From the NCBI GenBank assembly GCA_019359595.1, contig JAHHGZ010000045.1:1-61209 (forward strand): a DNA stretch of 61,209 nucleotides, read 5' to 3'. Source of the DNA: Cyanomargarita calcarea GSE-NOS-MK-12-04C. Its GTDB lineage: Bacteria; Cyanobacteriota; Cyanobacteriia; Cyanobacteriales; Nostocaceae. Made by a program: the position numbers and the translations under genes. The notes below the pieces were generated by a model, which saw nothing but the letters and a program-made list of their open reading frames with translations, was not told the origin of the DNA and searched no databases. How positions within the stretch are numbered: position 1 is the stretch's first letter; every line of letters starts with the position of its first letter. Below are positions 46,228 to 54,114 of this stretch, in pieces.

Positions 46228-47997
46228 CTAAGAAGACCGAGAACTTTCTCGCTCGACCTCACCTACAGCAATTTGCCAAATTACTCGAAACGACTGGAAT
46301 GATTCTTGTGAAATCCTCTCCTCAACTAAAGCATTAACAGCTCGTTTAAAAATAGCTTCTAAATCTTGTCGAATTTCTAAACTCTTACATTCGATAAATT
46401 GTGATGGTTTTTGCACAAGTTGTTGGTTGCTAGTATTTGTTTTCAAGGGATCTAGAGCTTGACTTAAATTCGTTTTCAGCTTTTCTTTTTCTTGCTGTTT
46501 ATCTAAAAGTATTGTAGTTTTTTGAATAATTTCATCAAAGATTTTCTCTTTTTCAACTATATTTTCGATTGCGTTTACAACTTTGTGCAGGGTGCTGTGA
46601 AAAGAATTTCTTGAATCTTCTGAAATCGACTTCCGACTCAAAGCAAGTTCAGAAACTCTTTCCTCAACCAGGATTTTTGCCGCTTTATCTGTAATAACAT
46701 TCCTAAATTTACTGAACCGTTGCTCGTCATTTGATTTGTTAGCAATTAAATATTCAAACACTGCCTTCACACATTCTTCAGCATCCATTAGAGCAGTTAC
46801 TTCTCGAATATAATCGTCAGCTTTATTTTTACGTATTTGTTCAAACTGCTGCCAAAGCCAAAATCCTAGACCAATCAACAAAGACACAAGACTTAATAAA
46901 AGCTGTATACCTCCCGAATGCTGCTCGAACCAGTTCGGTTTTTCTCGGTCGAAGTATGCTTGTGCACCCGGATGCATGGGGATGAGTAAACCTATTCCTT
47001 TAAGATTTTCTGGAGAATTCATATTAGCGACAAAAGGCATTTCCGTCACCAATTTTTGTTGATGCTCGAATATAATTTCAGTAATTTTACGGATAACTTC
47101 TTTATCAACATCTTCGCGTGCTAAAAGTAATCTCGGTACGCTTAATGTTGTAACTATTCGCTTTTGGTAATCAGGAACATTATCTGGGCCATCATCCGGG
47201 ATTGGATTGTTACCACCTTGATAAGCTCCTTTGGGGATTTGGACTTTTTCTAAATAAGGATTCTTGATTTTGATTGCAGCAGCTTGGTCGATTGTTAGCA
47301 AACGCGCATTGCATTTTTTATCTGTAAGGAGTTGACCTATTCTTGGATTACCTAAAACGCGAACATGAAATACAGCATCAACTGTTTTATTATCGCAAAG
47401 AGCTTTTTTTTCATCATTGGATACATCAACTAATTCAAATAATTGTTGTTGGTCTTTTCCGATTAGACCATAGTGTTGCATCAAAAATGCAAAAGAGTTG
47501 ATTTGTCCTCCATCTCGGGATAGCATTGCAACCCTTTTACTTTTCAAATCTGCAACACTTTTGATGCCAGTATCAGCCCTAACTACTAGCTGATAAATAT
47601 CTAGGAACAACATAGACACTATTCTAGCTTCTTTTGATGGAATCGAAGGAGGTAAAGGAGCAGGAGCTTCATTGTTTACTTGTAGGGTAGGAAAATCCTT
47701 CATAATCAGAACGTCTTCCTGGGCTGTTGCTAATTGTGCTTCGTTGTTCTTTAATTTTCTTAAATTTTCTTCTGTCCCCTTTGTATGTTCGTCAAGATTA
47801 AGACAAATCTTTCCACTAGAATTGTTTTTTACCAGATTTGCCATTATTTTAGCAAATTTATAGCTGTCTCCATCTTTTAAACCCGCTGCAACCGTTAGAC
47901 TCGTTAGACATTCATCTCGGTTTGGCAACTGACTAATACAGGCAAGAATAATCAATCCAATACAAAAGCAAATCACAATCTGCTTGAAAAGCTTCAT
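46228..47997 (-). CDS. TAXI-type solute receptor, membrane-anchored, with C-terminal extension
   Basis: The best start is the ATG at 47997 (MKLFKQIVICFCIGLIIL), which gives a lipoprotein-like signal ending in ACISQL; the frame extends to 48069. About 589 residues: a TAXI-family periplasmic binding domain (about 30-365: SLTVAAGLKDGDSYKFAKIM, SVADLKSKRVAMLSRDGGQI), a membrane helix (about 372-392: IQLLLSLVSLLIGLGFWLWQ), then a cytoplasmic helical region of about 190 residues. No TRAP permease gene is nearby. It may be a ligand sensor rather than a transporter part. Confidence 0.8.
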   Translation of the reverse strand: MKLFKQIVICFCIGLIILACISQLPNRDECLTSLTVAAGLKDGDSYKFAKIMANLVKNNSSGKICLNLDEHTKGTEENLRKLKNNEAQLATAQEDVLIMKDFPTLQVNNEAPAPLPPSIPSKEARIVSMLFLDIYQLVVRADTGIKSVADLKSKRVAMLSRDGGQINSFAFLMQHYGLIGKDQQQLFELVDVSNDEKKALCDNKTVDAVFHVRVLGNPRIGQLLTDKKCNARLLTIDQAAAIKIKNPYLEKVQIPKGAYQGGNNPIPDDGPDNVPDYQKRIVTTLSVPRLLLAREDVDKEVIRKITEIIFEHQQKLVTEMPFVANMNSPENLKGIGLLIPMHPGAQAYFDREKPNWFEQHSGGIQLLLSLVSLLIGLGFWLWQQFEQIRKNKADDYIREVTALMDAEECVKAVFEYLIANKSNDEQRFSKFRNVITDKAAKILVEERVSELALSRKSISEDSRNSFHSTLHKVVNAIENIVEKEKIFDEIIQKTTILLDKQQEKEKLKTNLSQALDPLKTNTSNQQLVQKPSQFIECKSLEIRQDLEAIFKRAVNALVEERISQESFQSFRVIWQIAVGEVERESSRSS

Positions 47998-48495
47998 CGA
48001 TTCTCCTATGAAGGTATTGCAACCACTCAGAAATAAACCTACTTTATTCAAATTAATACTCGACAACAAGTAATATTAGATACCTCTAAATAATAAAAAT
48101 TGTCGGATTTAGTTTTATTTCTCCGATTGCATGCGATCGCTATTCCAAGCAATCTCGATTAAATGCATTCCGGACGGAGCTACAGAAGAAGCCATTTTCT
48201 AGCCAAGTTTGATTTTTCAGGTGCGGATGACTCCTTCCTGTAAGCTGTGCCTGCCGCATTCCATCGTCAATGAGGTCGGGGTATTAAACCCCCTGCTCCC
48301 GGATTGATAAAATCATATTTTAATAAATATAAAAATTATTGCCTGGTAAAAAAATATACATTTTTAGCGTGTCAGCACTCTAGGGCTACAAATACAACAT
48401 CAGTTTGTAGCAATTCAAAATAATTTGTCACAGCCATCGCTCATTCGTTGCTAAATGTGATTATTATTGACCAATAGAAATGGACTATATAATTT
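47998..48495. other. intergenic region without recognisable gene
   Basis: This is an AT-rich divergent gap. A small GGGG-TATTAAA-CCCC hairpin sits at 48278-48292 after a GC-richer stretch (48120-48300), which reads like an eroded insertion or dispersed repeat. I can name nothing in it with confidence. Confidence 0.3.
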
Positions 48496-49749
48496 ATGGG
48501 CACCTTATCCAGTCAGAAAATCCGTCTCATAGTAGGTTTCAGTGCCGCTTTACTTGTCAGTTTAGGCGGTAACTTTCTATATACTTACTCCAAAACGGCA
48601 TCGTTAGCGCAAGAACATCCGGTACAGCAGGAAATTACCCTTGCAGCCAGTTTGGAAAATGTTTTGCTCCCTAGTGCAACTGGTAGTAAGCAAAAAATCG
48701 CACAAGCATCAGCACCATATAAAGTTATTGATGAGGCACAAGACTATAAATTTAGTGTTAATCCCAGCCAGATTTTCAGTCCTGGAAAATTGCCAACAAC
48801 GAAGGTTAATTTCAACCAAGCAGATTTATTAACCGTTCTCATCAATACCAGAAAATATTATCAAGACTACTCGAAGCAAGACCCAAGTATTTCACGCACA
48901 GGGTTACTTGCTGCTCAAGGAGTAACGGTACAAGATGTTCTCAAGACGTTGGATTTCATGATTGTGGTTTTGGGAGAGGATATTGGCAATAATCGAGAAA
49001 CTCGGTTACAAGACCCTAATTTTATCAATGAGAATTTCCGGGTCATCAAATGGACTCCCCATAATCCCAGAAAACCCGAACAAAAGAAGTTAAGACTGAC
49101 AAAGTATGCAGTATTTACCCATCCAGGTTCCCGGAAGAAAACCTCGAATTATAATGTACCAATTTATAGCTTAAAAGATAATTTGGCTGTTGATAAATTC
49201 TACACAAAATATACAAAGCAGGATGTTTTGTCAGGCATTTATGAGCCTGGAGGTAAAGAATTTGGCAAAGTTGAACCCCTCGCTTATTTGGATCGCAATG
49301 GCTTAGAAGATGCCTTAATGGAGGGAACAGTCCTAATTAATTTTACTGATGGAACTCAGAAATTTTTTAATGTGGATAGAAACAATGAAATGCCTTATGT
49401 TAAGGGACTTGGAGGCCGTTCTCAAAAACGGTACTGGTATTTTCGGCAGGTTGATGCTATCAAAGGTTATGGATATAAAATAGATGCAAAAATCTCGATT
49501 AAACCAGGAGTAACATTTGCTGGAGATGTCCTAAATATTGGTTTAGGTAGAGTGATTGTGATTGAGTCTACTAAAGGTGGACGCAAACAGTTGCAAATGG
49601 CAGTTATTGCAGATACTGGTGGAGCATTTTTACCGAATCTTTATCAACTCGATTTTCTCTCAGGTATTTTTCAGAATAAAAAAGAGTTTCAGCAGTATGC
49701 CAATAAATTACCAGAATATGTAACGCCATATATTTTGGTGAAAAAGTAG
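48496..49749 (+). CDS. exported protein with 3D/MltA-like C-terminal domain
   Basis: The 417 residues have an N-terminal membrane or signal segment (about 9-28). The middle region is of unknown fold. The C-terminal part (VKGLGGRSQKRYWYFRQVDA, GLGRVIVIESTKGGRKQLQM, AVIADTGGAFLPNLYQLDFL) recalls the double-psi beta-barrel of MltA/3D lytic transglycosylases, with an acidic D-T-G-G motif. If right, it would act on peptidoglycan. It is convergent with the sigma factor gene. Confidence 0.55.
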   Translation: MGTLSSQKIRLIVGFSAALLVSLGGNFLYTYSKTASLAQEHPVQQEITLAASLENVLLPSATGSKQKIAQASAPYKVIDEAQDYKFSVNPSQIFSPGKLPTTKVNFNQADLLTVLINTRKYYQDYSKQDPSISRTGLLAAQGVTVQDVLKTLDFMIVVLGEDIGNNRETRLQDPNFINENFRVIKWTPHNPRKPEQKKLRLTKYAVFTHPGSRKKTSNYNVPIYSLKDNLAVDKFYTKYTKQDVLSGIYEPGGKEFGKVEPLAYLDRNGLEDALMEGTVLINFTDGTQKFFNVDRNNEMPYVKGLGGRSQKRYWYFRQVDAIKGYGYKIDAKISIKPGVTFAGDVLNIGLGRVIVIESTKGGRKQLQMAVIADTGGAFLPNLYQLDFLSGIFQNKKEFQQYANKLPEYVTPYILVKK

Positions 49750-49858
49750 ACTAGTACAACAAGGCAAAAGTAAAAAGAAAGAACACCTATGTTGTAAGCT
49801 TTTTACCTATTTTAGATGGTAAGTTTATTTCGGCCGCACTGTACTAGTGTTCAGGGTT

Positions 49859-49892
49859 AGATCCCCGACTTCGTGAAAGTTGTCGGGGATCT
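49859..49892. terminator. bidirectional hairpin between convergent genes
   Basis: AGATCCCCGAC (49859-49869) pairs with GTCGGGGATCT (49882-49892). It is nearly the same as the hairpin at 27722-27757 and likewise lies between convergent genes. Confidence 0.65.
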
Positions 49893-49921
49893 TGCAGCAC
49901 TCGAAATTAATGTGGCTAGTA

Positions 49922-50578
49922 TCAGTTAACATCATATCCTTCCATTTCCGCGAATTTACGCAATCGAGGCAAACACTGACGCTGATAAAAACTGCTTAAA
50001 GTAGGCACTGCTAACTTGAATTCTACCGCCAATTCCTTCCAGCTAACTTCTGGTGGTAAACGTTTCAAAATTAACACCTGACAATTAACTTCCGGATGCC
50101 CTTGAATGTGAACACTGCGCAATTCTCCATTAGAATCTGTTTCGACCCACATCCTCACGTTGTCGAGAATTGGTGGAGTCTCAGGAGGTGCAACTAGCAT
50201 ATCTACAGGGTCAAGGGCTTCACTCATATCACCCGATGCCGACTGGTATACACTTGTAGAAACAGTTCTGGCTTGTTGTCGTTGTTGAATCCGATAAAAG
50301 TCCTGAAGTCTGCGTCTTAGGTAAACATTCAGCCAAGTGATAACACTGCTCAGAGAAGAGTTATAAACTTGGCCTGTAGTGCCTTCACAAATATTGCGGC
50401 AGAAATACAACCAAGTTTGTTGGAGGGCATCCTGATAGTAGAGGTTACTTTCCTTCCAAAGCTTGCCAGCACTCAAGCGAATGATTTGCGTCAGTAATTT
50501 CTGACGTTCAGGACTTCCCGGTGGTTGTCTGCAAGCTTGTTCCACTAGGCGGCTTAGTTGTTCTTCCAATCGAACCAT
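49922..50578 (-). CDS. sigma-70 family (ECF-like) RNA polymerase sigma factor
   Basis: The 218 residues have a region 2-like part (SNLYYQDALQQTWLYFCRNI, VITWLNVYLRRRLQDFYRIQ) and a region 4-like HTH (VNCQVLILKRLPPEVSWKEL, AVEFKLAVPTLSSFYQRQCL). This type of sigma factor often accompanies CHAT/DUF1822 loci in cyanobacteria, and may control the CHAT/TPS genes upstream; that link is inference. It is not followed by an anti-sigma gene. Confidence 0.75.
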   Translation of the reverse strand: MVRLEEQLSRLVEQACRQPPGSPERQKLLTQIIRLSAGKLWKESNLYYQDALQQTWLYFCRNICEGTTGQVYNSSLSSVITWLNVYLRRRLQDFYRIQQRQQARTVSTSVYQSASGDMSEALDPVDMLVAPPETPPILDNVRMWVETDSNGELRSVHIQGHPEVNCQVLILKRLPPEVSWKELAVEFKLAVPTLSSFYQRQCLPRLRKFAEMEGYDVN

Positions 50579-50668
50579 AGCAATAATTGGCTTTATAGAA
50601 AGACTTTCTTCTTAGTATTGCCTGAAAACATCCCCTGTATAAATACTTATTATATAAATTTGATGAAT

Positions 50669-50831
50669 TAGTCTCAGATAAACCAGCCGGTCCATCTACT
50701 ATTAAATCGTCACATTGCCCTGCTAACTCTGGAATTTGCTCTAAGAGTTCACTTCGTGAACGGAAGGCTTCACCTACGGGTTGAAAGCTTAAACCCGTTA
50801 AAGGCTGACCGGAATGCACCATTCTCAACAA
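50669..50831 (-). pseudogene. ParA-like ATPase fragment
   Basis: A minus-strand frame reads LLEQIPELAGQCDDLIVDGP, AGLSET. This looks like the Walker B region of ParA/MinD-type ATPases. The Walker A part and the C-terminal half are missing, and repeat sequence interrupts the fragment (FRSRSE is part of a 'TTCGTGAACGGAAGGC' dispersed repeat). It lies just upstream of the sigma factor gene. Confidence 0.45.
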
Positions 50832-51069
50832 GCCCGAAATCCGCCCGGAAATAAATTATCCCTTCGGGACGCTGCGCGAACGGGCTAATAGCTTATACCG
50901 TTTCTTTGTGAAGCTACATATATTACCCCCCGGCTACGCCGTCCCCCCTTGCCAAGGGGGGACTACAGGGGGGTCTTGATTTTGACTCTAACCTGACTAA
51001 TTAATATTTCGTTACATACCGATAAATTTCCACGCCGACTTACTTACAACTTATTCAGAGAGTAAATCT
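50832..51069. other. leader of the conflict operon with dispersed repeats
   Basis: It holds a CCCTTCGGGACGCTGCGCG repeat (about 50860) and a strong hairpin (CCCCCCTTGCCAAGGGGGG, about 50944-50962). The latter lies 110 nt before the CHAT gene. No promoter boxes are clear; the operon promoter is probably between 50965 and 51060. Confidence 0.4.
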
Positions 51070-51777
51070 ATGTCAGAAGGTTCTAAAAAACAATCTAACT
51101 TCAACTTACAAAACGCTAAATTTGGTGGTGGTCTTATCGATGCCGAAACAGTTAACGCTCATCAAATAGGTGGTAATATCAGCAACTATACCCACGCACA
51201 AACAGAAACTAACAGTTCTACAGCCAAAACAATTCTGATTCTGGCAGCCAATCCAAAAACCACCTCACATTTACGACTAGATGAAGAAGTCCGAGAAATT
51301 GACGCTGGATTGCAACGTGCTAAAAAACGGGAACTATTTGACCTAAAACAGCGTTGGGCTGTGCGCGTTCAAGATGTTTACCAATCTTTATTAGACTTTA
51401 AGCCACAAATTGTCCATTTCTCCGGTCATGGTACAGGAGATGATGGCTTAGTGCTGGAAGATGAAACCGGAAAGATGCAGTTAGTAGATACCGTTGCACT
51501 CGCTAAACTGTTCGAGTTATTTGCTTCTAACGTTGAGTGTGTTGTCCTCAATGCTTGTTACTCAGAGATGCAGGCTATGGCGATCGCGCAACATATTCCC
51601 TACGTTATTGGCATGAATAAGGCGATCGGCGATAAAGCGGCAATCAAATTTGCAACGGGCTTCTACAGTGCATTAGGTGCTGGAGAATCTGTTGAATTTG
51701 CTTATAAGCTTGGGTGCAATGTTATTCAGTTAGATGGAATTCCGGAACATTTAACTCCTGTACTGAAGAAGAAATAG
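51070..51777 (+). CDS. CHAT caspase-like effector with N-terminal adaptor motif
   Basis: The 235-residue cytoplasmic protein is a predicted protease effector. Residues 10-40 hold the motif FNLQNAKFGGGLIDAETVNA, HQIGGNI, shared with the next protein. The CHAT domain spans about 52-230: TILILAANPKTTSHLRLDEE, catalytic His120 in IVHFSGHGTG, and Cys163 in CVVLNACYSEMQA. It lies 205 nt upstream of the iSTAND gene, with an IS relic in between, and is in the same direction. By analogy with the ternary conflict systems of Kaur, Burroughs, Iyer and Aravind, it would be the killing arm. Its substrate is unknown. Confidence 0.88.
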   Translation: MSEGSKKQSNFNLQNAKFGGGLIDAETVNAHQIGGNISNYTHAQTETNSSTAKTILILAANPKTTSHLRLDEEVREIDAGLQRAKKRELFDLKQRWAVRVQDVYQSLLDFKPQIVHFSGHGTGDDGLVLEDETGKMQLVDTVALAKLFELFASNVECVVLNACYSEMQAMAIAQHIPYVIGMNKAIGDKAAIKFATGFYSALGAGESVEFAYKLGCNVIQLDGIPEHLTPVLKKK

Positions 51778-51801
51778 TGTAATAAATAGTTGGGCTACCC
51801 T

Positions 51802-51940
51802 GTGAAGAACTTTGAGGCTCTAAACGCCCTAGGACAAAATCACTTCGCTACTGTGAGCAAACGAGGTGAGCCGGGGAACCTGAGCAATCAGGATATTAAG
51901 GCCGAGAAGTCTTAAGAATCTCCGTCACTTTAGTGCGGAG
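51802..51940 (+). mobile_element. right-end relic of an IS200/IS605-type element
   Basis: The frame 51802-51915 encodes VKNFEALNALGQNHFATVSK, RGEPGNLSNQDIKAEKS and then a stop. This looks like the C-terminal tail of a TnpB-type protein. Five nt later the hairpin CTCCGTCACTTTAGTGCGGAG (51920-51940) resembles the subterminal right-end hairpin of such elements. No upstream tnpB body remains. It interrupts the gap between the CHAT and iSTAND genes. Confidence 0.5.
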
Positions 51941-51982
51941 AGTGTCAAAATACAGACAACCAACAATACCCAGATTAAGCCT

Positions 51983-53104
51983 ATGCCGGACTCAGAAGAC
52001 CCAAAGGAAGTCACTAATTACGAGTTACCTGATGCCAAATTTGGCGGTGGGTTAATCAATGCTGAGTCTGTGAATGCTGGGCGAATTGGTGGGGATATCA
52101 CTAATATTATCCAAAATGTCACTTTTCAAAAAAGTGGATTAAGCAGTGAACAAGCAATACGATCTTTACTTGAAAGAGATCCTCCATTCCTCCTAGCATA
52201 TTTAGCGAATCGGAGAGAACAAGAATTAGAGCTAAGAGACGTATTTGAGAAGGCTTTAAAACAAGCTAAACCTTGTTATTTAGTTTGTATTATTCATGGC
52301 GAAGAAAGTCAAAGTCATTATAGTTTTTTACAACGCCTGAAAAATGTTTATTTTCCAAGATTTTTAAGTTCAAACCCAGAAGAAATTAAGATTCAAGAAT
52401 ATCATCTTGAATGGCCTTCAAGATTAAAAAAACTGGATAATCTGCGAAAGAATTTATACATTAATTTGGTAGATAGTATTCTGGGGTACAGTTCTGTGCC
52501 GCCAGAAAAATGTAATGAAAGAATTAATGATATTTTTGGACGATATTCTAATCCGGTAATTGTTCACACTCACTTGATGACAGAAGATTGGCAACACCAA
52601 GGATTTGAAATTTTAGATAAGCTATTAGAATTCTGGCAAGACTTACATAATAAAATCATCACTCAAAAGTTAATTATCTGCATATTTATTAAATATAAAG
52701 CAAAACGTAAAAAAACTACAAATAAAAGATGGTTTAAGTGGACATTTAATTTTTGGCGAGACTCTTTAAAAGGATATCGATATCAAAAAACTAACAGAAT
52801 GATTCGGGAATATTTACAAAAAAGATGTGCATCCAATTTTACTTATTTTAATCCTCTAAATATTATCGTTTTACCAGAACTAGAAGGAGTAAGCAAAAAG
52901 GAAGTAGAGGATTGGGCGCGTAGTGAATTTGTTAAAAATATTGTAAATGAAGCAATGATTGATTTATTGATTAACAAAATAGGAGAAATGTTTGATTCTT
53001 GGGAAGAGCAAAATTCATCTGAGACAATTCCAATGAATGATTTAGCAGATAAATTAAACAATCTGCTAAAATCACTTCTAACAGCCAAGGGAGGATTAGC
53101 GTGA
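51983..53104 (+). CDS. predicted iSTAND protein with N-terminal adaptor motif
   Basis: The 373 residues begin with the same motif as the CHAT protein (NYELPDAKFGGGLINAESVN, AGRIGGDI; about 12-38). A helical segment follows (SEQAIRSLLERDPPFLLAYL). An alpha/beta domain (about 95-290: CYLVCIIHGEESQSHYSFLQ, NPVIVHTHLMTEDW, KLIICIFIKYK) fits the inactive STAND (iSTAND) ATPase-like family: the P-loop position is replaced by IIHGEESQS. The C-terminal third is helical. The gene ends in GTGA, overlapping the MoxR start. I infer it relays the signal between MoxR sensor and CHAT effector. Confidence 0.72.
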   Translation: MPDSEDPKEVTNYELPDAKFGGGLINAESVNAGRIGGDITNIIQNVTFQKSGLSSEQAIRSLLERDPPFLLAYLANRREQELELRDVFEKALKQAKPCYLVCIIHGEESQSHYSFLQRLKNVYFPRFLSSNPEEIKIQEYHLEWPSRLKKLDNLRKNLYINLVDSILGYSSVPPEKCNERINDIFGRYSNPVIVHTHLMTEDWQHQGFEILDKLLEFWQDLHNKIITQKLIICIFIKYKAKRKKTTNKRWFKWTFNFWRDSLKGYRYQKTNRMIREYLQKRCASNFTYFNPLNIIVLPELEGVSKKEVEDWARSEFVKNIVNEAMIDLLINKIGEMFDSWEEQNSSETIPMNDLADKLNNLLKSLLTAKGGLA

Positions 53105-54114
53105 ATTATCCCTTTTATTCAGGTGATGGAAACCGACAACAATCAGAGTTACCAATAACTCTGCCAGTTTCGCCACGCTCTGGATTACTCCAGCCAGACA
53201 ATTATATTGCAGATCCAGGGTTAAAAGATGCTTGTAATGTGGCACTTTTGCTCGGACAACCTCTACTTCTGACTGGAGAACCAGGAACAGGAAAAACTCA
53301 ATTAGCTTACAGTCTTGCATGGGAACTTGGCCTTGAGCAGCCGTTGAAGTTTGAAACTAAGTCCACTACTATGGCTCGTGACTTATTCTATACCTATGAT
53401 GCGTTAAAGCGTTTCCAAGACGTGCAAAGTGGAGTTGTTGCAACTAAATTTTTAGATTATATTACTTTCCAAGCTTTAGGCTCGGCAATTTTACGCAGTA
53501 GAAATCCAGATGAAATCAAGCATTTATTACCATCAGAAATCATCCATTCTCAGAAAGCGCGTTCTGTAGTTTTAATTGATGAAATTGATAAAGCACCGCG
53601 TGACTTTGCAAATGATCTACTCAATGAATTGGAATTAATGTATTTTCGGATTCCAGAGTTAGCCAACGAAAAAATTGTTGGAGATATCAACTTACAACCG
53701 ATTGTAATTATTACTAGCAATTCTGAAAAAGATTTACCAGATGCTTTTCTGAGACGTTGTATTTATTACAATATTCCCTTTCCCGAATCTGAGCGACTGG
53801 CGGAAATTGTAGCTAATCGTTTGGGGATAAATGCTGGTGGCAGTAGTCCATTTTTGCAAGCCGCCCTCAATTTATTCTACAGGTTACGCGCCTCCCAGAG
53901 TGGGTTGAGGAAAAAACCTGCAACGGCTGAATTATTGGGCTGGCTGATAATTTTACAAAAATTTACTCATGAATCACAAAATCCTTTAATTCAAAGGGAA
54001 GTAGTTTTTCGTACTCTGAGTAGCTTAATCAAAACTGCTGAAGATCAAGAAAAAGCTCGAAAAGTTGTAGAACAGTGGATACAGGAACAGAAAAAAACAA
54101 CCCAGATTGGCTAA
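53101..54114 (+). CDS. MoxR-family AAA+ ATPase
   Basis: The 337-residue AAA+ ATPase has Walker A GEPGTGKT (59-66), Walker B in VVLIDEIDKAP and sensor 1 in IVIITSNSEKDLPDAFLRR, which holds an arginine finger as well. MoxR proteins work with vWA-domain partners, and here the next gene supplies one. It starts with GTG in a GTGA overlap with the iSTAND gene and overlaps the next frame by 40 nt, so the three are translationally coupled. Confidence 0.92.
   Translation: MNYPFYSGDGNRQQSELPITLPVSPRSGLLQPDNYIADPGLKDACNVALLLGQPLLLTGEPGTGKTQLAYSLAWELGLEQPLKFETKSTTMARDLFYTYDALKRFQDVQSGVVATKFLDYITFQALGSAILRSRNPDEIKHLLPSEIIHSQKARSVVLIDEIDKAPRDFANDLLNELELMYFRIPELANEKIVGDINLQPIVIITSNSEKDLPDAFLRRCIYYNIPFPESERLAEIVANRLGINAGGSSPFLQAALNLFYRLRASQSGLRKKPATAELLGWLIILQKFTHESQNPLIQREVVFRTLSSLIKTAEDQEKARKVVEQWIQEQKKTTQIG

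Noticed and set aside
48120-48300. Possible right end of an IS605-type element with a GGGG/CCCC hairpin
   Set aside because: The flanking sequence does not encode a TnpB-like tail in any frame I could read, unlike the case at 51802-51940.
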